From the NCBI GenBank assembly GCA_004794655.1, contig SMMW01000065.1, positions 62,001 to 126,000 of the forward strand: a stretch of DNA of 64,000 nt, given 5' to 3'. The DNA is from Marisa cornuarietis. Lineage: Eukaryota > Mollusca > Gastropoda > Architaenioglossa > Ampullariidae. The notes below the pieces were generated by a model that ran no database searches, was not told the DNA's origin, and was given only the letters and a program-made list of their open reading frames with translations. The translations under genes were made by a program, and so were the position numbers. This document shows, piece by piece, positions 44,701-54,009 of this stretch. Positions within the stretch are counted from its first letter, which is position 1. Each line of letters begins with the position of its first letter.

Positions 44701-47700
44701 TTAGCTGCTGAAACCACTTAGGGTCGTCTACTTCATGCACTACTTCCGCACTTCACTTTTGTGATTATCTGGATCTTCTCCTGACGATTTGATTGACGCG
44801 TTTGAATATTGCTCTAGTCTGGTCCAGTCCAATGACTGTAGATCTATCTCATTGACATCTTGATCTATGAATGTCATCCGGCAGAAGAACGAGCTGGTAT
44901 TTTTATTAACTTTACAGAGAGAACCACAGGAACTTTGTCTTGTGTTTTTATGTTTGTAATGCGCGGAGAGCCTGGCTTTGGCTGGGATACCGCGCCATAA
45001 AAGCTCAGACCATTTATTATTATTACTTCTACTCCAAATAACACCTCTACGCTAGACATGTGCTCCCTCTTTCTTGCATAAGGGACCTCAGGCTTGTCAA
45101 TAAGCTGCCCTAGACTCTAAATGGGGCGATTGTTACCTACCCATCCGAGTTATCATATGACAACGTCTACATCTTTTTTAAGGTAAAAGGTTTCAAGTAA
45201 AAGAATTTGGATTCTTTTTGTGATCAGCAAATTGTCAGAAACGCATTTTGTCTATTCTAGAATATTTCCTATCAAAAGAATTTGTTTTACTGAGCTCATG
45301 CAATTATTATGCTAGGAATCTATGCAGAAGTAATGGGTACTTGAAATTGTTGGTACCCAATACAACCCAGCTGTTCCACAAAAGATGATTTGTCAGTTAT
45401 GGGTGCACATGGGTGTGGGATGTTGCAGGTGTCTTAAGAATTGCTTTAGATGTGATTAGCTTTATATGTAAGATTGAATGTTTTTGTCTTTCCCTATGAT
45501 GAACTAGTTGCCTTATACTTATCCTGTAACTAGCACTTGTTCTGTTTCTTTTTTTCTCTCTTTGTTCTATTCGTAACATTTGTTGAACACACTTCCCTAG
45601 TTATAATTGTCTACTGGGATTAATAACGTTGGTGATTTGTCAAATAAATTTAATATCTTAAAATAAACACACAAACATTTAAAGATTGTGCTCGTATTTT
45701 CTTTTTTAAAAAGTATGTATTATAACCGTGTTGGGATAAACTGGTTATGTATACACTTCAACAAATGTGGTACAGTATCTTCTGTAACAAAGAAACAGTT
45801 TTTTGTCTAAGCACCTTGAAAATTCTTTATATTTTCTTGTGTTCAGCACCCCCTTCTGTTCCAATAATCTTCCCACTCAGCGAGAAAACAGGAAAAACTG
45901 CGTATCCTTTTATGGTGGGCACTTCTGGTACATTGGGTTGTCTGAGCAATCAGTCAGGTCAACCAGAAGCTACCTTCACCTGGCCTGTTTCCGATACTGG
46001 TGACGCTTCAGGGAGTAACCTGACATTCTACACCCTGTCCAGGGAAAATAACGGTAGAACAGTGAAGTGCAGGGCCAGCAACAACTACACCGAAAATAGG
46101 CAGCCAGTTGATGATGCTACTTTTGTGCTTCAAGTATACTGTGAGTATCTTGTCACTTGAAATTCTGTGTGTAACGTGCAATTCTATTATTACTTTCGGA
46201 CGATTAGAAAACACAAGAATCTGAATTTAGGAAATAACTTTTACTATAGCAAACTACTCAGCAAACAAAATGACAAATGATTTTTTTTACAAACATACAT
46301 AGAGAAACATTGAATCACACTCATCCCTTAAAGATACATTTTTTTGTTACAGTCACATTTGAAGAAAGTCCTCTTCCTTCGTCAGGTTCTTGGCGCCAGC
46401 ATAAACAGAATATAGACACATCAGTCTTTTCCCGGCTGATTCTCTTTCGAAGCACAAAGACATCCGGCACACCATTATCAGCTTACGTTTACTTTACTAT
46501 TAATCAAACATTCCTCAGTTTATAAATTGCATTCAGTCAAACACTTTACCACTCAAAAAGGTTTGATAACAAAACCAACTCTGACACGCTTCAAAAGGTT
46601 TCTAAGTTAATAAATTACACTCTTCTAACATGGTGAAGATTTACACATTAAGTCTGGTCAAGACTTTACACATCGGGCTCCCCGATCGAGTTAAAAGAGG
46701 AGATTTTTTCAAAAAATCGCGTTCTTTCTCATCTCTCATCGTCACAGCTTATACTCATAGAGCCTCTCAATGATGCCGTTAACTCCAAGAAAGGTTTGCA
46801 ACTCTGTAGCACTTTTGTATTATGTTTTTAAGTGGTATGTGAGTGAGAATTCCCGAGAGAAAGCGAGGAAAGAATCGATTCAATATACATTACTAACATC
46901 GTTTTTTATATTAACACTTACTTGTATAATAAAATGTAAACTACTTAGTTCTAGAAAGATTCTCTGGAATGACAAAAAGAAACTTTCCAGAGTTCTCAAA
47001 TGTAGGAATGAGAGTTGTTCACAGACATGATGGTGCTTTCAACGCAATAGTGGTACCTACCAAACAAAGGTAAATAAGAAAATATTTGTTCGGTGAACAG
47101 TCTTTCTACTGTGTGCACGTTGTTAGCATCTGGCTGGTTCAGTCGCTCGATTAGTCGAAGTGTCGTATGTCAGGGAGCTCATCAGTGCTGCTTTTGATAA
47201 GTCGTAATACTCTGATTTTGTTTATGCTTTGTGGACGTGCTTCGATTTGTATAAAAGTGTTGGACCTTCATGTCTGCATGTGCTTCTGCTGCATTTTCTT
47301 CCTCTTGCAGCTGGATTGTATATAATGCTATTTTGAAGTGCAGAATGTTTGAAGCTGTTGGCTGGATCTCAGTCTGCCATGATTCATTCGCTTTGGCAGC
47401 GACTTTGAGTTGCAGTAAATAAACTGAGGTGACGATCACCCTTTTGCAGTTTAATATGATAACATTTTTCATATTCTCCGGATTTCTCAATATTCTAAGT
47501 ATTCTCCTGATGTCACTAACCCTAACTCTCTGGAGTCGTTACCGTTAAATCTGCAGTGATCGCCCTTTACTTCTGGAATGCAGAATCTTTTCATTGTTAT
47601 TCCTTCTGCATCTTTGTGATTATTTAGTGATCTTGTTTCAGCACAATGAATCCACCTTTGGCTGAGATATTGCACTATATAAATTCTCACTTATTTTTGC

Positions 47701-50700
47701 TATTAAAATAGAACTAGATACTTGCATGTCATTCATAGATAAATGCCAAACTCGGAATCAAGAGCTATGAAAAACTGTGCTCGTAAGCCATGGAGGAAAC
47801 GTACGATTAGTGCTGGACGAGGCTGTTGATGCTTTTGATGGAAAACTTAAAGAAAATTCTGTAGACAATAATTAATTTTTGCATGTGTTAAATGTGTCAT
47901 GCTGTGCTTTCACAAATCAGGAGACATGCTACATATTTCTCACCCTATGTAACATTTATTCATTTCCGCTTTGTAGATCTCTGTAATCTATGTTTAGGTA
48001 CCTGTTTAGACAATCTCGTTAAACTTTTAATGTGTTGTATTGTGTTTTTTTCAGATAAAAAATGTTATTAGGGGTAGACTACTAGATCGTCAACCCAAAC
48101 TATAAAAAGATAGTTGTAAAATTGATTCTGTTCTGTTTGGCATAGATGAACCTATAGTCAGCTTCACACACGTCTCCGATGAAGGTAACTGTGTAAAGGG
48201 CTCTAATAAATCAGTCTACACACATTGTACTGTTGCCGAAGGACAGAGGATTCACATCAACTGTACAGCTGATAGCAACCCAGTACCTGCAACATTTATG
48301 TGGCTGAGTCCAAGCAAAGATGTTTACTCTAACACCAGTGAGCTTGTGATCACGTCCGCTAGCCACACAATGCACAATGGTGATTACATCTGTACAGTGA
48401 TCACAAAACAAGTAGAGATGGACAATCGCCTGCCTCTTACATCTTCTGCCACACTGACTCTTTTTGTTGGCTGTAAGTATAGGGCTGAAAGACTTTGTAG
48501 ATTAGTGGTTAATTCCCTCAACTTTGGAGTTTCCGATTTGCGATCCACTCAGTAATGTGTGTACCTAGCCTGAATGTCTGTGGGTGTGTATGTGTGTGTA
48601 AGAGAGGAAGAGAATGTGCATCTGCTAACTGTCTTAGGTGTGCGAGGGCTAAGCATGAGTGTAACTGTATGAGTGTATGAGGTGTGATCGTAATTTCTTT
48701 TCAGTTTATTATGTATCCTTTTCTCCAGTTAACTGTGGGAGCTCCCAGCAACAAAGGAAAATTTCTATCTCTGTTGTGACCAGACATAGACAATAAAGAT
48801 GTATTGTATTGTATTGTAATGTGAATGAAATGAGAATATGATTAATAATGAAAGGTTAAGGTGGTTGATAGATTGGGTTAGGTTTCACTTCAACATGCTG
48901 TGCTTTAGACAGGGTGAGCCGTTTACGAACACTTTGCTACTGAAATTAGGCTGTGTTACTATTTAGCTTTACTGCGCAAGCATATAATCAAGCCTAAAAC
49001 GAATTTTATTAAAATATTATAACGACTATACAATCTTTAATCTCATTACTTGCAGAACATATTTATTTGTATTGCAGACTCTCCAAGTGTGCTGGCCTTT
49101 AGAATAAACAACGTGGACACTGTGATGGTGAACATTCGGGAAAAATCACGTGTGTACATGAAGTGTTTGTGTAGCGGTAGACCCACTCCTAGCATTCGAC
49201 TAATAAATACAGCAGACCCCGAAAAGTTTCTAAACCAGAGTCACCCTACAGGCGACATTTCTGTCGATGAACAGACAATGGAGGTCCTATTTATCATCGA
49301 ACACGTTCCATGTGAGTCATCGGGATTTTACATTTGTGATGCCAACAACAGTCTTGGTCAGGATAGTCAGACTCGCACGCTACTAGTGTCATGTAAGTTT
49401 TATCAGAATTTTAAAAAAACTGTTTATAATTATTGTTATTTTTTCTTCCAAGAACAAGCTTTAGGTCTTGTTTTAATAAAATCCTGTGTGCTCTTAAAGG
49501 AGAGACAGAATTTGTTTATTTCAACAACAGTTATTATCACTTATTATGTGCGAACGCTAGTCACGTGCCCTATAGACAATCTATCTTTAAACAGAAGTTT
49601 TGTCATCTCCCAAAATGGGGGGGTAAACATTTTGGCGAGTAGCAAGTAGTAGCTGAAAGGGTTTGTAATTGATAAATTTTAAGGGTTAGCAGTACGTATA
49701 AAGATATTATAATATTTGTAGGTCCTCCAAGAGAAACCTTTAGTGATGGCCAGACTCCAACTGTCAGTACGGCAAATGGCAGAGGAGAGCTCACCGTTCG
49801 AATGACAGCATATCCCGTACCTGTCGTCAAGGTTTTGACATTTCTAGGCCTGAATGGGACGGCTGGTGGAAATCCCGGGAAAGAAAATATAATTTTCGTG
49901 GAATGTTCTGGTAGCTTTTTGGCTCTAGCTACGGTATTCTGTAGCATCAGAGTTGTCAACGTGACACAACATGAGGAAGGCTTCTACAGAATTATTTTCA
50001 GCAACACTTATGGAGAATTGCCTTTCACTTTCTTTGTCAAACGTAAGCGCATTTATGTATAGTGTCAAGGTCCTTTGTCTTTTAATATCTGAGTTGCATT
50101 GATAATAAGCAGTTTGACTCACACTTCATATTATGTGTAATATTTTCTGGTCCGGAGAAGATATACGAAAATTGAAATTCTAATAAACATGTCTGAAATA
50201 AGACAAGCACATATTCTTTAACTTCTTTAACTTATGACTTAAATAATTAGCATGTCTCTACTATTTAATTCAAAATGTTAAGCAATACTTATAGTTTTAA
50301 GCAACAATGTTAAAAGCTGATACATGGGTACGGTCTTATTTATTTGAACTTGATGTAGTCCCGCTAAGAAAATGTTTGTAGTAAGAACCTTCAGTCAGCT
50401 AAGTGTCCCAAAAAGTAATGTGGCGCAGGAACCGAAAATAGCGAGTGGTGTGACATAATCACTCACATGTATTAGACACAGGGCGGGACACAGATCTACG
50501 AGCAAAGAGATGAAGAGTAATTAGTTAGCTAATTAGGTAAAGATACCTCACTATATAAAACCTCAAATATCCAGTGTAAGAATAAAGGATTGAATTGAAA
50601 ACTAAAGGTTTTTAAAGCAGCAATCGGTGCTAAAACCTCATCAGCCAGGAGAATACCTTTGTCATTAGTGGCAAAAAAACACGTAGCTCCAAATCTTACC

Positions 50701-53298
50701 TAATAAAAATAACCTTACAGTTCAAACATCGTTAGTATAAAGTCTATTAATGGAAAATGTGTGATTGCATGCGTTTGTGCGTTGGTGCGCCTTTATGTGT
50801 GTCTGCTACAGATATCTATATGTGTGTTAACAAATTCACAGGAACGAGTTTTAAAATATGCATACATGTGCACGCATTTTGTTACGGCCACCTCCAAAGT
50901 CTCACCATCTTTAGGCAATGATTGGCAGTATTATTACATCTGAATCTGATGGTTTATTTACAGAAGGTATTTCAGAGGATAATCATCAACCAAAGGCAAA
51001 CGAAAATATCGCTGCTGTAGCCGTGCTGGCCGTGCTATTCTCAACTCTCCTTATTGTAAATGTCGTTGTCGTCATCTGGGTCTGGCGACGGGGATGGATG
51101 TTACCGTGCGCTGGTAGTGGTTAGCATCTTAATGATTTTATTTGCCTAATTAAATCATTTTTATTATTATGTCAAATTAGAGTAATTTAAAATTCTAGTA
51201 GTAACTTGAAATATTTTAAAGAACGGACAGACGAATACATGTGTACAAAAGTATGGGTAGAAAAAGAAAGAAAGAAAAGGAGGAAAAATCATTTCATTAC
51301 TATGCCAAAGTAGAATAATTTGAAATGTCTGTAGTAAGTTAAAATAAGAACAGAATAAACAAGAATGCAGGGGTCACAAAAAGGCTGAAAAGCATGAGTA
51401 GAGAATGAAAGAAAGAAAGGATAAAAATGACATAACACTTTGTTACATATATATATATATATATATTACTTTTCACTTCCAGGTGTTTCAAATCAAAGGC
51501 TTACACAGCAAAACCAGAGAAAGTCAGTATACGTTTGCAGTTACATATAAAAGAGTCAGAAAGATGTTAGTGTCTCTGCGATGTCGAATTTTAAAAATGA
51601 AGCCTAATTTGTCTCTTGTTCAGATTTGTTAAATTGTTTCTTGTGCTCAGTTCTAGTCCTACTCAGGATTAAGGATCAGAACCATTTAGTGCCATTAAAT
51701 TCATTGATTTAAAACGTTTAAAGCACAAAATCTCAGGTCAGTGAGCTGATACAATTTTCTCTGAGAATTCTTTAATCTCAGATTTAAAAAAATCCTTACT
51801 ACTCTGGGGTTTTATATAATGCAGCTCTTTACATTAGACATAGGATAATTCTAAGCCGAATCAATTAACGATATCTGGTCATGCACAGCATATTCCAAAC
51901 TTACTATTACAATGTGGAAATGGTAAATTCTGTGGAGTTCGGAAACCTTTTCGTTAAATTAGATAAAGCAGTTGAAGAAATAGAATCAGTATTTTTATGT
52001 AAGCTGTTTGTCTGTATCTCCATAGTGCAGATCTTATGTATCTACATATCTTTATAATAATCACAGTGATAGAGGTTATGGTAATTATAAGGATGACAAA
52101 ATTTGTTCAGATGTGCTCATTTGCTATAGTGGTTACTCATACTTTTAGAGGTGACACATCAGGCGAGGATTTGTTTTCTGTGACAACAAACACGTCCCTA
52201 AGCAAAGAAGGTAATAAAAAACAAAAGTAAGAATTGTTAAACGTTTTATAATTGTAAACGTTATACATCCAACTTTAGTTAAGAAGCTTAAAATAAAAAT
52301 CCTTTCCTTCATTAAATCAGTTCGTTGTCGTAACCACCTATTGCCTTTGTTTCACAGAAATCTAAAACTTTTAGTGAATATTTTGTTGGTCAATGTCAGT
52401 TTGGTATTTTATACTACATATAAATGCTTAGAATTACATTTGTATGATACTATCTACTTTCATGTTATTTAATGGCTTTACGACAATATACAATTTTAAT
52501 TTCTAGAATTTAAGCAGATATCCATCAGTTTAGGCTTAAAGGCTTTTTTAAGCCCACTGCCTCTCCCACATTAGTCTTACTTATTGTTCCATGCGCAATC
52601 AAAATTACAAAAAGAAATGTTAGAGATTGCACTTTTATATATCCTCCACTTCTCCATGGGCGACAAGATGAAGTTCGCTGCATCATACTTGTATCTAGCC
52701 AGTGTGCTTCCGGGCGTAAACCCCAGTCCTTTAACCATTCGACTATCCGCTTAACCTCTATTTCAAAACAGTACTTCGAAAATACACATTGAGAAAGTAG
52801 CCACAGACTTTATGATGCGCTCGTGAAAGAAAACATACTAAAATGTAATACTTAGATTTATTATTTTGTTTGACCTAGAAGGAGCGACTTCGCTGTATGA
52901 TGCATTACAAATGGAAGACGTGGGAAAGAGATCACATTATGAGGAGGTACAACGGTACCAGAACACTTCAACATTATCACCGTATGAAGGTATTGCAAAT
53001 ACTTAAAAAAATTATATTTTGCTATAAATTAGAACATGACTCTCATACGGAAGTGATTGTTTCAAAATTATTTAATCGACACAAAATGTAAACCTTTGGC
53101 AGAGAAGAATATCAATGAGTGTGTTTTTACTTTGCATAAAACACGAAAACAAAACAAACAGGCAAGAAAGCATTCAAAGATATAGACACAGTGTTTCTCT
53201 TAACTGGTTTATAACATACTCTTGGAATGTAATTATATGTTCCAGTTGAAAGTGACGCAAGACGCAGAGTGGGGGACGAACACACCTATGTGAACTAA
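27515..53298 (+). CDS. Gene B: IgSF transmembrane receptor with ITIM-like tail (16 exons, 1091 aa)
   Basis: Spliced model: 27515-27572, 30821-31171, 33509-33645, 34467-34650, 35219-35515, 36095-36361, 36730-37038, 45847-46140, 48146-48472, 49078-49392, 49722-50042, 50964-51113, 51483-51522, 52149-52210, 52879-52989, 53246-53298. All introns are GT-AG and the total (3276 nt) is in frame to TAA. Architecture equals gene A: signal peptide, about nine Ig-like modules, transmembrane helix (969-994), and a tail with Tyr motifs at 1044, 1058, 1064 and 1089. Exons 7-16 are close to gene A; exons 2-5 are strongly diverged. Intron 7 is swollen to 8.8 kb by nested transposons, but the reading frame is intact. 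Function as for A, inferred. Confidence 0.83.
27573..28329. other. Gene B intron 1, 5' part
   Basis: Nothing recognised. Confidence 0.45.
28330..29460 (-). mobile_element. Decayed APE-LINE endonuclease region
   Basis: Minus-strand frames with stops and shifts give NVRTLVKQLTHELNGT and FHEQLNKFVKPGP, followed by NDIQVLIRDWNAKT. This resembles the WNVRTL...GDWNAK pattern of APE endonucleases. A SINE (28735-28925) interrupts it. Gene B intron 1. No function retained. Confidence 0.45.
28735..28925 (-). mobile_element. tRNA-derived SINE, copy 1
   Basis: On the minus strand TAGTGTAGTGG fits the pol III A box exactly, and GGTTCATATCT is a fair B box about 35-40 nt later, followed by a SINE-like body. 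No tRNA cloverleaf is intact. Confidence 0.55.
29461..30820. other. Gene B intron 1, 3' part
   Basis: No supported feature; a few short minus-strand frames may be LINE debris. Confidence 0.4.
30821..31171 (+). CDS. Gene B exon 2: N-terminal Ig-like domain (diverged)
   Basis: 117 codons, phase 1-1. YEIICENI, a Trp pair (VQWQLTW), and ASFTCQDV outline an Ig fold. A second AG 13 nt downstream would put the frame into a stop, so the first acceptor is chosen. Little similarity to exon 2 of A or C beyond cysteine spacing. Confidence 0.82.
31560..33010 (-). mobile_element. Decayed L2/CR1-like LINE, 3' part
   Basis: Minus strand, in several frames: NRVYNICRAVYYKLWKISS, VRHTLFIPATKNLIWSFVLC, KLGYCNS and later DTYGQRTFS. 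These match the post-RT region of L2/CR1 elements (CRSAFYQLR..., LVxSFVLSRLDYCNSLL). Ends at an ATT/AAT tract near 31770-31788. In gene B intron 2. Confidence 0.65.
33509..33645 (+). CDS. Gene B exon 3: first half of the second extracellular module
   Basis: 137 nt, phase 1 in and phase 0 out, as in genes A and C. Encodes VSSCSIQTLQNGSVWSFTGKC and YACHLWQNQD before GTAAGT; cysteine positions match the A/C exon. Confidence 0.78.
33646..34466. other. Gene B intron 3, with short L2-like 3' tail
   Basis: 34050-34180 (minus) resembles the 3' end of the LINE at 31.8 kb (CAGTGAACGGTGAGATCC versus CAATGAACGGTGAGATACG). The rest is unremarkable. Confidence 0.4.
34467..34650 (+). CDS. Gene B exon 4: second half of the second extracellular module
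   Basis: 184 nt, phase 0 in and phase 1 out. Contains GIEVANVAYSP, GSCSYSVPLPMESGIYNFS and VVFPGETN, parallel to exon 4 of A and C (SCNFTSHLPS, VVPGEV). Found by phase and homology, not as a long ATG-initiated frame. Confidence 0.75.
34651..35218. other. Gene B intron 4
   Basis: Contains a short (TTA)n/(TA)n tract at 35085-35122; nothing else recognised. Confidence 0.5.
35219..35515 (+). CDS. Gene B exon 5: Ig-like domain with DLGLPRG motif
   Basis: 99 codons, phase 1-1, longer than A (78) and C (81). SINCSMST, LLCTCTALDLGLPRGRLIGY and SIKCVLDW align with the family's exon 5 but with many replacements and an insertion before the last Cys. Confidence 0.82.
35738..35790. repeat. (GT)n microsatellite
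   Basis: GT run with one TA interruption in gene B intron 5. Confidence 0.92.
36095..36361 (+). CDS. Gene B exon 6: Ig-like domain
   Basis: 89 codons, phase 1-1. ISLICKESVVSPYVNYTW and YFVQCTVSNPLSQ give the C-W-C pattern. The start YGPDAV parallels YGPNNV of gene A. Confidence 0.85.
36730..37038 (+). CDS. Gene B exon 7: Ig-like domain
   Basis: 103 codons, phase 1-1. PVYKGDNLTLICTVHGGRPV and NCTCSAVW match gene A exon 7 closely. Donor GTGAGT opens the 8.8-kb transposon-filled intron. Confidence 0.87.
37548..37995. mobile_element. hAT-like non-autonomous element
   Basis: Starts CAGGGGGAGCAAAATTC...GCGGGCCGGC and ends GCGGGCCGCACTTTGCCCTC, with hAT-type termini. Imperfect 8-bp flanks (ATTTAGGG / GCTTAGGG). 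Gene B intron 7; a relative lies in gene A intron 7. Confidence 0.55.
38000..38999. other. Gene B intron 7 between transposons
   Basis: No gene recognised; 38200-38530 is GC-richer than its surroundings and may be another repeat. Confidence 0.4.
39000..39277 (+). repeat. Unclassified dispersed repeat, left half of split copy
   Basis: Matches 3560-3895 from AGCCAGAACGT to the GACGTGTGATTTCACGTATAA region, then is interrupted by the mariner at 39282. The right part resumes at 43502 with ACTCGTCTAGG. Confidence 0.7.
39517..39945 (+). pseudogene. Mariner transposase, N-terminal part (broken)
   Basis: Helix-turn-helix part: VKLGESTSGTFENLKQAYGD, RSGRPSTLKTDENIE and SLVRSDSRLTLRMLSEQINL. A stop at 39871 is followed directly by HRDNAPCHTSLSVTEVLTSK, which holds the second catalytic Asp. 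The segment between, with the first catalytic Asp, is deleted. It then runs into the LINE. Cannot encode an active transposase. Confidence 0.8.
39952..42001 (-). pseudogene. LINE reverse transcriptase and C-terminal region (frameshifted)
   Basis: 41048-42001: pre-RT helices, KNRKAPGQDNLNAELFK, IPKKGPLSDCNNWRGITLL and QAGFRRGRGC. 40726-41007: DFQKAFDSIHRESLW and GVIQGCVMSSLLFNL. 40550-40747: DFADDLALLSHT, the catalytic FADD box. 39952-40557: FTYLGSVV, RWRWIGHVIR and GKRKRGRPKNTWRRTVE. Frameshifts separate all four parts. Confidence 0.85.
42081..42953 (-). pseudogene. LINE endonuclease domain (frameshifted)
   Basis: Frame 1 (42657-42953): RIGFWNVRTMYETGKLAQ and ILGVSESRWTGSG. Frame 2 (42081-42563): LIQCYAPTNDSDDQAKDTFY, MMGDMNAKVG, IDHLMIDG and ESDHHLVVA. 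These are APE active-site motifs (GDxNAK, SDHxLV). The frame is broken between 42563 and 42657. Confidence 0.82.
43190..43440 (+). pseudogene. Mariner transposase, C-terminal part
   Basis: HVVPQPPYSPDLSPCDFLFF carries the third catalytic Asp; then LKNVLKGCHFGTLENIQKSL, TIPVEDFQRFYQKW and GNYFEGDNTDV with stop. The spacing from the Asp of HRDN to that of PCD across the LINE is 34 residues, the DD34D mariner signature. Confidence 0.82.
43502..43952 (+). repeat. Unclassified dispersed repeat, right half of split copy
   Basis: The first 67 nt match 3855-3895 (ACTCGTCTAGG...CAGTATTATCC...GCTAAAACGT). It then continues beyond what the first copy retains, up to the MITE. No gene function seen in the small open frame at 43683. 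Confidence 0.55.
43961..44137. mobile_element. hAT-type MITE, copy 2 (177 nt)
   Basis: Same termini and same 177-nt length as copy 1, flanked by the 8-bp duplication GTCTAAAG (43953-43960 and 44138-44145). One visible mismatch (CCTTAGCC versus CCATAGCC). In gene B intron 7. Confidence 0.88.
44146..45846. other. Gene B intron 7, 3' part
   Basis: The GC-richer, CT-rich stretch to about 44750 is probably still repeat DNA; the rest is AT-rich intron. No gene recognised. Confidence 0.45.
45847..46140 (+). CDS. Gene B exon 8: Ig-like domain
   Basis: 98 codons, phase 1-1, same length as gene A exon 8. GTLGCLSNQSGQPEATFTW and NGRTVKCRASNNYT are strands B-C and F; ends DATFVLQVY like A. Confidence 0.88.
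46141..48145. other. Gene B intron 8
   Basis: About 2 kb. One copy of the AAGTCTGGTCAAGACTT motif at about 46651, as in the solo LTR. Otherwise no gene or classified repeat. Confidence 0.45.
48146..48472 (+). CDS. Gene B exon 9: I-set-like Ig domain
   Basis: 109 codons, phase 1-1. IHINCTADSNPVPATFMW and NGDYICTVITKQVE match gene A exon 9, with two extra codons near the N-terminal side. Confidence 0.87.
48690..48823 (+). repeat. Non-LTR element 3' tail with (TTGTA)n
   Basis: GTGACCAGACATAGACAATAAAG followed by TTGTATTGTATTGTAAT, a typical LINE/SINE 3' end with a short tandem tail, in gene B intron 9. Confidence 0.5.
49078..49392 (+). CDS. Gene B exon 10: I-set-like Ig domain
   Basis: 105 codons, phase 1-1, same length as gene A exon 10. 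VYMKCLCSGRPTPSIRL and SGFYICDANNSLGQDSQ. The open frame runs past the donor GTAAGT, but phase and the homologous donor in A fix the end. Confidence 0.88.
49722..50042 (+). CDS. Gene B exon 11: membrane-proximal Ig-like domain lacking the canonical disulfide
   Basis: 107 codons, phase 1-1, same length as A. LTVRMTAYP and EEGFYRIIFSNTYGE show Met and Ile where Ig domains normally have Cys, exactly as in gene A. Confidence 0.85.
50043..50963. other. Gene B intron 11 and alternative-exon stretch
   Basis: No transposon recognised. The last 49 nt (50915-50963) follow a CT-rich tract and AG and are the counterpart of 22579-22627 in gene A; see findings. Confidence 0.5.
50964..51113 (+). CDS. Gene B exon 12: transmembrane segment
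   Basis: 50 codons, phase 1-1. Helix of 26 residues ending VVVVIWVW, followed by RRGW. The alternative acceptor at 50913-50914 (exon start 50915) lies exactly 49 nt upstream, as in A. From exon 11 it reads to TGA at 50941-50943. Confidence 0.8.
51483..51522 (+). CDS. Gene B exon 13: juxtamembrane cytoplasmic microexon
   Basis: 40 nt, phase 1 in and phase 2 out, encoding GVSNQRLTQQNQR. The donor used in gene A is lost here (AGAGGTAAGT became AGAGAAAGTCAGT). A GTCAGT donor three bases on restores phase 2 and adds one codon. Confidence 0.7.
52149..52210 (+). CDS. Gene B exon 14: cytoplasmic linker exon
   Basis: 62 nt, phase 2 in and phase 1 out, after acceptor ACTTTTAG. GDTSGEDLFSVTTNTSLSKE is clearly the counterpart of gene A exon 14. 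Confidence 0.8.
52660..52760 (-). mobile_element. Possible tRNA-like SINE head
   Basis: Minus strand TAGTCGAATGG fits the pol III A box; the B box (GGTTTACGCCC) is poor. Could be chance. Confidence 0.28.
52879..52989 (+). CDS. Gene B exon 15: cytoplasmic signalling exon with two ITIM-like motifs
   Basis: 111 nt, phase 1-1. SLYDAL (Tyr 1044) and SHYEEV (Tyr 1058) fit the ITIM consensus; YQN (Tyr 1064) follows, and an additional SPYE (Tyr 1073) is absent from gene A. Confidence 0.88.
53246..53298 (+). CDS. Gene B exon 16: C-terminus and stop
   Basis: 53 nt including TAA, after TGTTCCAG. Ends DEHTYVN with a YxN motif at Tyr 1089, same final six residues as gene A. Confidence 0.85.
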
Positions 53299-54000
53299 GA
53301 CAGATATTCTCTGACACATCCGACCACTTCGTCATAAAGAAAGATTATGCTTACTGATTTTGTAACCTTTTGAAACGATTACATTAAAAGGAGTTTTCTT
53401 TTGCAATCTTAGCAAACTGAAATACTTTATCTGAAAAGTCATAAAGAGAAATAAGGCGAGAGTTTAAAAAAGCTGTTTAAAGTTTATTAATAGAATAGAG
53501 TCTTAATCTCTTTATCAGAAACTTAGAGGCATGAATTATGAGTCAGCAGAACATTTACAAGTTCGACATTATAAGATTGGAAAAACCATTGCTGATTGGT
53601 TGACAGGTATCCTCCGTTACGAAAAGTAACAATGTGATATATCTATATTTGCAATGATATAAAAATATACTCAGATGTGTCATATTCAATGGTTTTCTTT
53701 TGTTTGACTCTAAGTTAAACAAAAGTTTACAAACATCGGAAAAACATGTCAACAAAACAGACGTGAAGCTGCTGTGTTGACGTCAGGAGTGATGCATCTT
53801 TTACTGTTAATATTTCTATAATAATCTTATATGATATATATATATATATACAAAAAAACTGTACTGGCAGGACGGAAAGTACGACTTAAACAACTTTATC
53901 TGACTTAAAGCAGTTTTAGTTTTAAAAATTCTAAAATTATGGTGTGCACTTTAAAATAATTATCTAAATAGAGTTATGGCCTAAAAGTGTTTAAAATTAG
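53299..54000. other. Region downstream of gene B
   Basis: 3' UTR or intergenic DNA; no clear AATAAA close to the stop. Short (AT)n at about 53835-53850. Confidence 0.45.
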
Positions 54001-54009
54001 AAATGTGTT

